A DNA stretch of 64,000 nt from Clitopilus passeckerianus (GCA_944990035.1 CALYLX010000079.1:310001-374000), one strand, 5' to 3'. Numbered from the stretch's first letter, positions 22,766-34,400 are shown. Translations and numbers: made by a program. The notes: a model not told the origin generated them from the letters alone.

Positions 22766-24580
22766 ATGGCAGCTAACCAAAACGCGGATCCTTCACAACC
22801 AAGATACTCAGACGAATGTGTGTCATTTAGGTGCCTTCGGAACGTAAACGTGCTAACTATCCATCATTTGGCCCAGTCAACGCTGAGGACGCGGAGGTCA
22901 CCTATGAGTCGTCTGATGGCGTTCGATTCCGCATTCACGCCGTCTATCTCAGGGCTCATACTGAGGTCCTTGCCCCTATTCCTGAGACCACCTTCGATGA
23001 GGTCGTTCGTCTCGAGGAACCAGCGTCGATTCTAGAGTTGATGTTCAGATTCATTTACCCAAGGCGCCAACCAAATCTTGAATCCTCCCTGGAGTTTGAA
23101 GTTCTAAAGGACCTTGCGGAGGCAGCCGAGAAGTATCAGGTTTATCCTGCCATGTACGCCTCATACCTCCAGATGCGGTGAGTAAAGACGTTCGGAGCCA
23201 AAACTTGTTCTGAATTGTTCCAAGTGACACCCTTCCTAACCACTCTACCTACGTCTTGGCACATGCCCTTAAGCACGATTATGATATCCTGATCGACGAG
23301 GCTGCTCCGTTGACCCTTGACGTGCCTACATGGGATGTCTTATGTGCAATACCAAACCAGTATCACGAGGTGTGGGTAAGTTAAGTTTTTTGACGCTATT
23401 CATTCCAAATATCATCTTGGTTGCCTCCTCTAGTTACGATACTACAGCAAATGGCGGGAAGCCCAAATACGGGCACTCACGAAGCACATAGTGTTAGTAG
23501 CTTCGAACGACTACGTAAAAGCCAGCCAAGTATCAAGAATCTCGGCGAATTTGCTCGATCTGCATCGGCTCGACTCAAGGAAGTTCGACGGTCGAGACAA
23601 GCAGTGGAAATCGTTGATCGAAGCCGACATCTCTCAAATCCCAAAGCTAACAGAACTAATATTCAGCTCAGGGAATATGGGGTCCGCTGAAACAGATACC
23701 GCCACCAACCTTCCGGGTGATATTCGCATAGAATGTGGGAACGAAATTCAGCTTAGTGCGGATACTGCTACGCTGAGAGCCTGTGCACCTGGATTTGTAG
23801 AGGGGTTAGCCGAAGGTTCCACAATTCACATCCGGGAGAACTCGTCGACCATTCTTCGCCTCCTGCAATTCATTCGCCCAACCCGATCTCCGGATCTGGG
23901 GTCCTTGGAGTTTAGTGAACTCCATGAGCTTGCGCTCGCATCGGAGAAGTTTCGTGTGTTTCAGGCCATGCAGATGTGCAAGGTCTTTATGAGGCGAGTA
24001 GATTATCCCTCAGTACAGCCAATTGTTAAGATACTCTGTACCCAGAAAAAGTCTCCCGGCGCATGCAGAGCAGATATTTGTCTATGCTGCTCAGTTCGGA
24101 TACAACGATATTCTCGACATGGCTGCACCTTTGGTGCTTCACTTGACGTTTGACGAGATGGCGGCATGTCTTCCTCCCGCACTGCTTTGGCCCTGGGTAA
24201 GTGAAATTTTCCGCAATATACCACAGGCTTTTTCCAAATGTGTCTTTTTTCGTTAGGCTTGTTATTTCCGAAAGTGGCAAGACGTGTGCTCAAAAGTGAT
24301 TGAAGCACTCACAGATCATGGTTTGGAGGCAAAAGGCTACCTCAGCTATCGTGGTGAGGTTGAGGGCATATGCCCGAACTGTCAGAATCCGATCTCCGCA
24401 CACACACATCCAATCACCAAGGGGCTTCTCGAGGGTCCCCAATCTCTCAAAGACCTGAAAACTCTGCTCTCAGCCAACTTTCGATGCGGCGGCAAAGATG
24501 AAGCCTTTTACAAGATAGCAGAAGAGGCCATTCAGGCGATTCCACCCATTAGCAACTTTGTTATCGACCGTATATCCTAG
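22766..24580 (+). CDS. Double-BTB protein E
   Basis: Six exons: 22766-22817, 22877-23177, 23225-23375, 23434-23993, 24046-24196, 24257-24580. They encode 512 residues. BTB1 is at about 20-118 (YESSDGVRFRIHAVYLRAHT, FIYPRRQP, AAEKYQVYPAMYASY). BTB2 is at about 261-355 (IRIECGNEIQLSADTATLRA, FIRPTRSPDL, ASEKFRVFQAMQMC). The C-terminus has CPNCQNPISAHTHP near residue 444 and LLEGPQSL. The donor of intron 4 appears to be GC (AG|GCGAGT), the only non-GT donor needed in the family. A conserved motif lies 45 nt upstream of the start. It forms a head-to-tail series with the secreted-protein pair, the F-box gene and BTB gene F. There is no sign of decay. Confidence 0.85.
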
Positions 24581-24994
24581 GCAAATATATTGTATTGATG
24601 TCGTTTCTAACCAATCTTTTAACCAAACATTGTCGGTGGCAGGCACAAGGGCCTGAGCAGCAAGGGGAAGTAAATGCCCACTGGTAGGGATCTAGATCCT
24701 TGAGGCTCGGTGCCACTTTGGTCGTCCTGACACCTACTTACGACGTTCAAATGGGACTCTCTTCCTACTGGCGGATACTATCCAACGCGCCGCCCGCGAC
24801 CACCCATAAACGTTCAAACTATCAGGCCATTTTGCCTCGGGTCGATCTATCAACACGTTTCGCGTTAGCTTCAAACGAAATTCCTTAGACCAGTTAATAT
24901 GTATCCGTCCTTCCGTCAGGTAGCTCGACAGCCTTTAAAGCGCTTCATTGGCCAGTGCAATTATACACTTCGTTCACACCTGCAGTATAGGCCA
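24581..24994. other. Intergenic, promoter side of secreted protein 1
   Basis: Between BTB E and the first Cys-patterned secreted protein. It contains TTTAAAG near 24,935 as a possible TATA substitute and CATTGG (CCAAT on the other strand) at about 24,947. Nothing else is recognised. Confidence 0.35.
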
Positions 24995-25410
24995 ATGTTT
25001 TGCAAACTGACTGCTACCTTCACTTCACTCGCAATTTTCACTTTCTCGGTTCAGGGTCTCCCTCAGGTGTGACTCTTGCCTCGTTACCGTCTAAAGAAGC
25101 TACTAACGAGCTTGTTCGTAGGAGAGGTACTGTTGTCCATACGCATACGACCAGCTTTCTCCTAACGGTGCATCCTATCTGGATTGCCAGTAAGCACATT
25201 TACAATGCTTCCTAGGCCATGTTAACCTACGCGTCTCACTTCTAGGGTCACTGACACGAGCATCGTGTGCCATTATGTACGTCTGGTTCTTCCGCGTGTT
25301 CTGAAGCAAACATGTTCCTAATTCCGATCCATTCACTCCAGAACTTACAAGGCCAACTTATCTCCAGTACCGGGGGCTATGAATGCCGAGACGCTGTTCC
25401 CTGTAATTAG
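24995..25410 (+). CDS. Small secreted Cys-patterned protein, paralogue 1
   Basis: Four exons (24995-25066, 25122-25189, 25246-25276, 25342-25410) encode 79 residues. A signal peptide (MFCKLTATFTSLAIFTFSV) is followed by the mature start ERYCCPYAYDQ. Six cysteines have the spacing CC-x16-C-x8-C-x16-C-x5-C, with YNLQG after the fourth. Exon 2 (68 nt) and exon 3 (31 nt) have exactly the same lengths and phases as in the paralogue 1 kb downstream. That fixes the gene model although the exons are tiny. It ends in PCN-stop with no tail. Structure and size recall secreted effector- or hydrophobin-like proteins, but the Cys pattern is not that of hydrophobins. Function unknown. Confidence 0.7.
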
Positions 25411-25904
25411 GGTGTATCCTACCGAACAACTAGATTGTCAACAATTATCAGACTTGCGCATTCAGCTACATATCTCACTACCTAGGCTAAACCCGAGTTT
25501 CTCTGTGACATCCTTCAATCCGACTCGCCATAAGGCCCACCTAATACTAATAGCACATGATGGACCCATCTGGGATCTGACAGCAGGCGGTGTATTTGCT
25601 TCAAATTGGATAATGCGCCTAGTACCTGATTCGCTACGGGTTTGTCTTGCCATTACTGTGCATATTCTTCCTTTCTTATCGGCGGATGAATTTAATTCAA
25701 AGGTCTGCAACTTTCCATAAACGTTAGAGCGATCAACTGGGGTATGTTTTGCGCCCAGATGCGCCGCTGTCCATCAACGTGTATCCATCACTGAGCGTGG
25801 TTTTTACTCATACCTATCCGCCATTCCGTTGATCCAGTGCTTCTGTCATGCGGTGCCATTCTACAAATGACTCCGAAACTACACTTAGACTGGTTAAGGG
25901 AGGC
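25411..25904. other. Intergenic between the two secreted paralogues
   Basis: About 0.5 kb without a supported gene. An open frame at 25,379-25,720 overlaps the last exon of paralogue 1 out of frame and has no conserved features. Confidence 0.4.
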
Positions 25905-25912
25905 TATATAAT
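25905..25912 (+). promoter_or_regulatory. TATA box of secreted paralogue 2
   Basis: GGCTATATAATAA lies about 95 nt before the ATG at 26,003. Confidence 0.45.
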
Positions 25913-26002
25913 AATTTCGTTGTTTGGAGATTTTGCTTCGGATACCTCGCTTCGCACACCAATCGTAATTCTGTTGAGCTTGCTTGCAAAAAACACCCCT
26001 AA

Positions 26003-26521
26003 ATGAAGCTCGGACTTGCCCCTGTCGTCTCTATTCTCCTCATTCCTACTCTCAGTGCATACGCTGCTCAGGTAATTTTGGTCACCCACTTTATAACAAG
26101 GGGACTCCCGGCTGAATACGAATCCAGGAGACTTTTTGTTGTCCTTACGGATATACCCAATCGTCAGAAAAGGATGCATCCATGTTAGAATGCCAGTAAG
26201 CCTGCTCACATTTCACAGCACGCGCGTTCGGTGATTCCGACACTACTTGCATCTTTTCAGAATTCCCGACTCCAGTGTCGTTTGCCAATATGTAAGCCGT
26301 TGCGACGTTGACTCTCCGAAGCGTAGCTGAATCTTAATTGGCTCTCTCAGAACCTCCAGGGAGATCACCTCGACAATCAGGATGAGCGATGCAGGGAAGC
26401 TGTAACATGTACAGATGACAACAATGGTTGCACAAAGAACAACGCGCAACAGGCGTTCCTCTTCTCTTCTGCCATTGCTTTTGTCGCCTATGTGACTGGT
26501 CGTATTGGGGATCATTTCTGA
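26003..26521 (+). CDS. Small secreted Cys-patterned protein, paralogue 2 (with hydrophobic tail)
   Basis: Four exons (26003-26071, 26128-26195, 26261-26291, 26351-26521) encode 112 residues. The signal peptide MKLGLAPVVSILLIPTLSA is followed by ETFCCPYGYTQ. The spacing is CC-x16-C-x8-C-x15-C-x5-C, with YNLQG conserved, then one extra Cys (DDNNGC). Unlike paralogue 1 it continues into a hydrophobic C-terminal stretch (AFLFSSAIAFVAYVTG). This could be a GPI-anchor signal or membrane tail and would tether the protein at the cell surface. The two genes are clearly a tandem duplication; one member kept or gained the tail. Confidence 0.7.
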
Positions 26522-27058
26522 GTTCTGTTGAAGTATTGTTATCATTTTTGTTATCATTCATACAATGTGGTTTCACATGTGAAGGAAGATGTATTATGCC
26601 ACGTTGAATTGTATTGGTTGTGGCTCTGAGCCGATTCTTGTTCAACGGCGATATCTGGAACGGACGTGGACTCCGAGGCGGAGAACCAGGGCGGAAATCT
26701 AATCTAATCGGATGCCACAGCCACAGATTCCCGCACGACGAAACACCGATAATCTCCGATTCCGTCATCGAGTTCGGAAGGTCACCAATTCCACTTTCCT
26801 GCACTCGTTAATATCCCTACCTTCTCTCTGGTCCTATTCAGAGGAGTCGCTACAGGCTAATATTCTAATTCGCATGTTATCCATGCTAATCTTAGCGGCC
26901 ACCAATCAGATCGACCTGCCTGCTTTGGCTGTGCATGCCACGCAACCACGTTTAACCGAGCCCTCCTTCATAAGGTGACGACGGCCTCAGGTATTTGGAC
27001 CAATGCTTGGTTCCTCTCACTCTGCCTAACTGTCTCGTCTAAGTTTGCCCTTTCATTC
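26522..27058. other. Intergenic, promoter side of the F-box gene
   Basis: No supported gene. The reading frame of the F-box gene stays open upstream to 26,975, but that extension has no conserved features. Confidence 0.35.
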
Positions 27059-28765
27059 ATGGACGCTCATAATGTAACTCTCCCGAATGAGTTGTGGCTG
27101 AGCGTTGCCTCTTACCTTCCAGATGAAACCGTCGCACAGTTATGGATGGTGAACAGAGTGTTTTTGGCGGTTGCTCTGGATGCGAAATACCGCTACGTCA
27201 GGCTGTTCCGCAATGAGACCCATACTTTTGAAGAGACGGTTATGCAGCTTCAGCACTTGACGTACGTCGCATATATAGCACCTATTCTAAATGTACTTCG
27301 TTTCTGATCTGCTTCTAGGCAACCATATATCCTCGAGAGAATTATGGTCCTGGAGATCAACTCGCAGTATACCCGCCCGTACGATGCGAGTATTCAATTA
27401 TCCAAGAGTGGGACTCCTCTTCGAATCGCCCACGCCGTTTCTCAGAAGCTAGGGGAGTACCTCAGCCCCAACCTTCGATCTGCACATACAATCTACCAAT
27501 TGTCTCACGAACTCATTTTAAACCTCCCAAACCTGCGGTCGCTGGTCGTCTGCGATGTGGGCCACGGCAACCCTCTCTGTTTCTCGCTCGCGTCCCATAT
27601 CTGGAGGCTCCAAACCCAGAATCCTGAGATGGTGGTCATTCGACACCTAACCCTGGACGTTTGTCCTGATGACCTCGATCATTTGCTTCCCACAAGTCCT
27701 TCAAACCACTCGCCGTTGCCTCATCTGGAAAGTTTGAATCTTATCATTCACCGCAGTAGCCATTATAGTGCGGACGGCCTGGAAGCCCTACACACCTTCC
27801 TCAATCTCATCGCCTCGACAGCAGCTCTCCCTTTCCCTGCTGAAAGTCGCCTGGGAGATGATCTTAAGCCTCGCCTAAAATTGCTCCACATCCGTTTTCG
27901 CGCGGTTCGGTGGCAACATTGGGTTTTCAAAACCATATTTCAGCGCCTCTGTTCGCTTGTGAACTCGCTTCCAAACATGACGCACTTCTCTCTCTCGACC
28001 CTGCCGTACTCCATACCTTGGTATGAACCCGCTTTCGATTTTTTGAAGCATCACAAAGATAAGATTACGCATCTTCGGATAACGGCTCACTCTCGGCAGG
28101 CCGCTCTTCCTCCAAAAATGTCAGCACTACAGCATCTGGAGATAGAGGGGGCAAAGTTTCAGCCAAACATTGCAAATAATGTCCAAGCCTATGTTCTTCA
28201 ATCGACGAAGAGGTTGAAGTCATTGACTATTAACGACTATCCTCTGAACTTTTATTGGATGGAGCAAGTCTTGAATGTGTTCCCTTTAAGTCAAGACTCG
28301 CTACACGCTTCATCTCATAACGTCAGGCTCCGTACCGTAACACTCCACCTCCTCACCCTCACGCCTCAGCATTTCGACTACCTCTTCGACCACCTCCCTT
28401 ATCTGGAAGAACTCAATCTACGAATCTTTTTACCGAACTTCCCATTCCGTGGTCACGGAGACGCTAAACCATCCGTACATTCATTAGAGATTAAGGAAGA
28501 TCTCACCCATCAGCAAAAGCAACTTTCGCAAGAAAGGTTTTTCGACGAGTTGCAGACACGGGTTTTCTATGGCATGGAGTTAAGAGTGGTCAGGGTTGGA
28601 GTGGCTGGCATTGAGGAACACGTATGCGAGCGAATGAGGCAGACACTGCGCGTTGCGGTCCCTTCGTTGTTACGTGCTGAAGTCGGTAATGGAATTGTTA
28701 GCTCGGATTCTGAAGCATTTCGTCTACCGTACATTACTTATCCTTCGTACTCTCCTTACGACTAA
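27059..28765 (+). CDS. F-box protein with LRR-like C-terminus
   Basis: Two exons (27059 to about 27260, then about 27320-28765) give about 550 residues. The N-terminus LPNELWLSVASYLPDETVAQ followed by LWMVNRVFLAVALDAKYRYV is a typical agaricomycete F-box, which recruits SKP1-cullin ubiquitin ligases. The rest is irregular leucine-rich sequence (LRSLVVCDVG, LESLNLIIHRS, LKLLHIRFRA, MTHFSLSTLP, LQHLEIEGAK, LKSLTINDYP, LEELNLRIFLP) and is probably the substrate-binding part. A conserved end block (RFFDELQTRVFYGMELRVVR) recurs in the fragments at 32-34 kb. The ATG at 27,059 is chosen because it directly precedes the F-box. Its stop is only about 120 nt before BTB gene F. Confidence 0.8.
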
Positions 28766-28887
28766 TACGTCAGCTGATATCTGGATCCGGGGAGGAATTG
28801 AACTTGATGCGGATGCTGATAGCATACTCAAGGCTCGTGCGTCGGGATACGTCATGCTCATCAACACACTTTCACCTCGACCACAGC

Positions 28888-30740
28888 ATGCGAGTAATGG
28901 ACCCAATGGATTCCACATTGGAGGCAGGCCAAAACTCATCCCAATCTCAATCAAACTACTCAGATGAGTGTACGTCGCATCTTGAATGATGAATGTCAGC
29001 AGAACTGTACTCATCGTCCATGATCGTTTGTTTCAGTCAACGCTGAGAATGCAGAAGTCGTCTACGAGTCGTCTGATGGAATCCGATTCCGGATCCATGC
29101 CGTTTACCTCAGAGCTCATACGGGGGGCTTGGCTCCGATTCCTGGATCTACCTTCGACGAGGTCGTATCCTTGCCTGAGCCAGCATCGGTGTTAGGGCTT
29201 CTCTTCAAGTTCATCTACCCTAGGCGCCAACCAGATCTTGAATCAATGGAGTTTGATGTTCTCCAGAGTCTCGCTGAGGCGAGCGAGAAGTATCAGGTGT
29301 ACCCAGCCATGTACGCTTCATACTTGCAGATGCGGTGAGTAAAGATATCCGAAACAGATTGCCGATCTGAGGTTGCTCTACGCCAGCGGTACTCTTCCCA
29401 ACCACGCTATCGAAATACTGGGTTATGCTCTGAAGCACGACTATAGCGTTCTCATCGACGAGGCCGCTCCATTAGTGCTTGACGTGAAGGTCTGGGACGT
29501 ACTTAGAGCAATTCCATCTGGTCATCATGAGGTTTGGGTTCGTCAATCTCATTTCTTTCCTCGGAACCCGTGAGTACACTAATGTCTCTAGTTGGAGCAC
29601 CAACATAAATGGCAGGAAGTGCATACACGTGCCCTTACTACACACCTCACAACCTCAAGACCAAGCCTGGACGCCAGCCTAGTATCAAACGTTTCCGGCA
29701 GCCTATTCGCCCTCTATCGGTTGGATGAAACCTTCAGAGATCAAGCTAGTTCCTGGAAGTCATTGATCGCAGCTGACATCACCCGCATTCCCCAGCTTTC
29801 TGAACTAGTCACGAGGTCCAGGGCCCCGGTCTCATCAATCGACACCCCTACCGCTGTAACGTTGTCAAAAGACCTCTGCATTGAATGTGGCGACAAAATC
29901 GAGCTTTGGGCGGATATTGCCACGCTCATGGCTTGTGCGCCCAAGATTGTCGAAGATGCTTTCGACAATCGGGTGCAAGTTGTAGAGAAATCTACCGCAA
30001 TGCGCCGTATTCTACAATTCATCCAACCAACTCGATGCCCAGAGGTTGGTGCACTGGATTTCGTCCACCTTGAAGAGCTTGCACTGGCGGCCGAGAAGTA
30101 CTCTGTGTATCAAGCAATGCAGATGTGCAAGATATTCATGAAGTATGTTGATTCAGGACGAATATGTGTGTGCTTTCTAACGCCAGGAATATAGGAAAAG
30201 CCTACCCACTCATGCGGAGAATATCTTTATGTACGCCGCACGGTCAGCGTACTATGATATCCTTGATACGTCCGCACACTTGATTCTCCACTTGACATTC
30301 GATCATATGGCTACGCACCTCCCTAACCGACTTCTATGGCCATGGGTCAGTTTTCAAATTGTCTGACAGATATCCGAATTTACTTTAACACAATTTTGAT
30401 ATAGGCTCGCTATTTTCAAAGATGGCAGGACATCTGTGTGAATAATCTGAATTCTTTGAGCGACCGTGGACTTGAATTGCGTGGACCAGGGCACTATCGT
30501 GGCCCAACCGCCTGCATGTGCCCATGCGGGCTTCCGTTTTCGAATCACACTCAGACTATCACCACGAAACTTCTCGAGGGTCCTCGCTCGCTTTGGGAGT
30601 TGAAGTATTACCTCAGAGAGGATAGCGAATGCGATAAGACGCGCGCATCAGGTTTCTATAAACGCCTCGGACAGACGACTGAGAGGGCTATTAAGGCTAT
30701 TCCAGCTTTTAGTACATTTATTGACAATAGTGAGAAGTAG
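28888..30740 (+). CDS. Double-BTB protein F
   Basis: Six exons: 28888-28969, 29037-29334, 29387-29537, 29592-30142, 30195-30345, 30405-30740. Organisation is the same as genes D and E. BTB1 reads YESSDGIRFRIHAVYLRAHT, FIYPRRQPDL, ASEKYQVYPAMYASY. BTB2 reads CIECGDKIELWADIATLMA, FIQPTRCPEV, AAEKYSVYQAMQMC. The C-terminus has CMCPCGLPFSNHTQTI and LLEGPRSL. A second ATG at 28,897 is equally possible as start. No disabling changes are seen. The promoter lies in the 120 nt after the F-box gene and has only a weak version of the family motif. Confidence 0.85.
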
Positions 30741-32085
30741 GTAGTCCGTTCGGTGCTATTTTGATAAGTGTATTGTTACATGCATTTTTTTTTTGCTGTA
30801 TTGGTTGTGACTCCAATGCGTGCATCTCTCAACTTTCCAGACAGAACGACGAGCAGCCAACGATCCAATCTAATCAATCAACCACGGCCACACACCCAGT
30901 TTCGCATCGGGAACTCGCTTCCCGGTGAGGAAGAAAGATACTTCCGACCGCGGAGAGATGTCAAGCGTGATGAGTGGCTGTGAGGGTGAACGAAAGATTC
31001 GCCGAATAATTACGGCTCCTTATTGCGATCATAGAGCCTTAAGCTCGTAGGTACAACTCCTCGAAGAGGAGTAGAATGCGAATTAAAAGTTTGGACTTAT
31101 CTGAGTAGTTCCCTGTGGAACTAGTTTCGTGTTTTTGAGTTCCTGTGAACCCTGAGACTGATGAGAAGAAGTACATCGTAGTTTGAGCTCAAGATGTGCT
31201 GTTTATTTCGGAAACTTGCAATACAAACACATACTGGAGGCGCACGTGCTCGTGTGCTCCAGACTTTACACTACTGCGAGAAAACATGTCACGTACACTA
31301 AAAAGGAAATGGTGATGCCGGAAGGGCAGACGCGATGTGAGCTGATGGAGAGGTGGCAATGGCTCGGGGAGATCGCGTTCGCGTAGGCGCACTGGGACCC
31401 AGCAGTGCCTTTTACGCGTCCTAGGAATGCGTTCTCGACCCTACTTCCACTTCCCCACTTCGCTTTCGCCTCATCTTCCTCCCAACATCACCCTATAGTA
31501 CAGGTATCATAGAATACAGAAAGAAATGTAAGTAATGAGCGTTCGAGAAAAGGAAGCACACCAATGTTCTTCAATCCAACTTCTGCGGCTTATACGAATG
31601 AACTTCGATCTTGACAGTTCTGAAGCACAGGGTAAGGAATCTTGAGGAATTGAGGCGTGATGGTGGATTTGCCTGATCTTGACGGCAGCGATGGGAAAGG
31701 AAATTGTTTGATGGTGGAATATCAGTCGAAGGTGCAATAGCGGACCCACCAACATTGCTTGCACTGGAGAATCTGGAGGTCTCGGGCGAGCAGTTCCACC
31801 CATCTCATCTGAATCCGAGGCGTAACATCATTACACGAATATTGTTTAGTTGACAGAAAGGCTTACCTCGCTGACCACCAACGATACCTGTCCTACGCGC
31901 ATCATGGACTGAAGCAAATGTTATGTGTGTTTGCTTCACACCGTGATACAGCCCCTCCTTTCCCGCCTCACAACGTTACCTTCCGCTTTCTGACGCTTTG
32001 CTTCCTGATACCCACGCCTCAATCTACGCATATTCACGCGAACCTTTTGCTTCCGAAGCCATGGAGATAACGCGTCGCAAATAAA
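30741..32085. other. 1.3-kb intergenic region, nothing firm
   Basis: Scattered short frames only. It includes a small perfect hairpin (ACTCCTC-GAA-GAGGAGT near 31,050). No domain, tRNA or known repeat is recognised. Confidence 0.4.
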
Positions 32086-32089
32086 AATA

Positions 32090-32265
32090 CTCGAAGCAGC
32101 TCAGGGAAGAGCCATTCTGGGACGAGCTCCATGCACAGGTGTTCGAAGGATGGGAACCAGAAGCGTTAAGGATTGGTGCCGTTGGTGTCGATAAATCTGT
32201 GTCAGAGTGTATAAGGGGGACACAACGTGCTGTTATCCCCTCATTATCGCGCTGAGGTTGGCAAT
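32090..32265 (+). pseudogene. F-box/LRR C-terminal fragment 1
   Basis: One frame reads LREEPFWDELHAQVFEGW, EALRIGAVGVDKSVSECI and RAVIPSLSR before a TGA. It matches the end block of the intact F-box gene (RFFDELQTRVFYG..., VAVPSLLRAEVGN). No upstream part of the gene is attached. It is a dead fragment. Confidence 0.6.
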
Positions 32266-32739
32266 GTCATTGTTCGCGAATGTTCTGATAAATTTTCGTC
32301 TACAATCCTGACCTAATAATCCTATACCTTTCATTTATGTTTCGAATCGTAGAACTTGCTTCTCGTGATGGTCGCCCCGATACAGTACAACTTTCAAACA
32401 CCTTTGACGGCACGAGTTGCCTTTGTACTTCTCAAGTACAAGGCCTCAGCAACTTCGAAACCTCGGTACTGCGGATACTTTCGGGGTCTTACGTCCTTTG
32501 GTTTTCCAAGTCTCACGCACAGCAGATGGGATACTGCTTGAGCTCGCATGCCCAACGAATTTTCCCTACTACCCCACTTCCAACACGCGCGGAAACGCCT
32601 CGATTCCATATCTCAGACCTGGGATCTAATCTAATCGCCAAGCATAACCACATCCAATCCTGCTTCCTTTTATTCGAACGTCACGGTGGAGAAGTTATCA
32701 ACGCCGGCACCAAACAGCTTTCTTTTGAGTTGATGGCAT

Positions 32740-33050
32740 CGCGTACACAGCAACGCTTCTTTGATGCCATGATGTACACCCTTTCCTCCACAGATGACCC
32801 TCACGCCTCGCCATTTCAATATTCTATTCGATCATCTCCCTCACCCATGAGAGCTTGATTTACGGATCGCGATTCCGAGGTTCCCTTTCAGAGGTCACGA
32901 AGATAACGAACCATTCGTCGGGCGAGCTCTGGATATCCGTGATCGTTCCACGCTTGAGGAGAAGAAGCGTTGGCATGAGGAGTTTTGGAACCACTTCCAG
33001 GGACCCATCTTTGAAGCCCAGTGGAAAGTCCATATATCAGATAGTAGTCA
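32740..33050 (+). pseudogene. F-box/LRR C-terminal fragment 2
   Basis: In the family frame it reads LTPRHFNILFDHLPHP, a TGA stop, then ELDLRIAIPRFPFRGHED and EEKKRWHEEFWNHFQGPIF. This is collinear with LTPQHFDYLFDHLPYLEE and LRIFLPNFPFRGHGD of the intact gene. The in-frame stop and the abrupt end near 33,050 show it is not functional. Confidence 0.6.
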
Positions 33051-34267
33051 ACAATAGCCCGATCGAGGGCATCTAGTCAAATCGAGTGAGGTCGAGTAGA
33101 TTACTCGATGCATTTCCCCAGCACAAGTTGTCGGTGTTGGTCAAAGGAGGGACTTGGACAAATTTTCGCTCGATATCCAAGGGTCGATAGCTGGGTCCGG
33201 CATCTTCCGATCAGTCTTGTTTCGTACTTCCTCCTCTCCAATGACTTGTTCTCCCCAACTCTGACCAAAATTCCTCTAAGTCTCCCTGATCTTCAAGCTT
33301 CCGCAACTCTTTCGCAACTTAACTGGACCGTAGATATGGGAGTAGGCACGATGATCTTTTTTTGGCGACTGCTTTGAGTTTACTAACACAACCTGTTCAT
33401 TCGGCATGCAATCGTTGCCGTTATTGTACCGAAACAGCAGTAAAATAGGGCTATATGGCTAGCCATATGAATACACGAGTCAGTATCTCTTTCCTTGAAG
33501 TATGTCAGTTGACTATATGCGCGATCTAGTGCCTCGGTACCACTGACAATCCAAAACCACGTCCGACTTGAAGAAGTCCAAGAATCTGCGTCGTTTTCTT
33601 CCGCTGTGAATTGCTTGTCGCTTTTACGTGTGCCAATGATTTATAACCCTCTTTGTTTAGACCAGATAGCTAAGGGGCTCCTTGCAGGCGACCGAACTCA
33701 CGTCTGGAGGCACTACAAAGCTGCCCATAGGTATGTGATTGATACAACGGTTCTCGTCTCTCGTCTCACACACTTCCTGCAATTACATGACATAGATACA
33801 TGCGCACACACCACATCTCTCGAATACAACAATTGTCAGAGACCTCAAGGGTATTGTGGAGGTGAATAGCGAGAAACCTAGAACGATGGGCGGTGCTAGG
33901 CATCTGAGGAATGGGGGGATATGGCGACCGGTAGTACAGAAAGTAGTAGCACTATCTTTGACTAGATTTGTCTAGATTAAACTACAATAAATTGCATTTA
34001 AGTCGATTCAACTCGATCTGGCTGGATATGAATCTTCGAGAGATACAACTGGATACGTCGACGGTGGCTGCGCTGGATTATAGACCATTCTCGCCCAGAC
34101 TTCAAAAGGCTCGAAAATCTACGAGTGAAATATAGTGATTTCGAGTCACTCTAACGAACTCGATCTGAGTCTCTCTCTGTATAGAATGGTGCACGTTTTC
34201 TAGTTAGGTCGAGTTCTGTATAGCCTATCGATCTGACAAGACCCGACTATATCTGGCTACACGGGGT
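33051..34267. other. 1.2-kb segment between two F-box fragments
   Basis: The sequence is rich in TCGA/CTAGA-type words (for example TCGAGTAGATTACTCGATG near 33,090). It separates fragment 2 from fragment 3, whose protein positions nearly abut, so it may be an insertion. No terminal repeats or coding frame are found. Confidence 0.35.
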
Positions 34268-34400
34268 TTCCACTGGGTTTGAAGGATGGGAGCTGGAGGT
34301 AATACGGATACGTCCAACCGGCGTCAAGGAGCCGGTTGCAGAGCGGATGGGGCAGATGTTGCGCACTGTAGTTCCGTCCTTGTTATGCACAGAAGTGGGG
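34268..34400 (+). pseudogene. F-box/LRR C-terminal fragment 3
   Basis: The frame STGFEGWELEVIRIRPTGVK, then VAERMGQMLRTVVPSLLC, matches the final 50 residues of the intact F-box gene (GMELRVVRVG..., CERMRQTLRVAVPSLL). It is possibly the displaced end of fragment 2. Confidence 0.55.

Noticed and set aside
24995..26521. Secreted pair as hydrophobins
   Set aside because: Hydrophobins need eight cysteines with two CC pairs in a fixed order; only one CC pair and six or seven cysteines are present.
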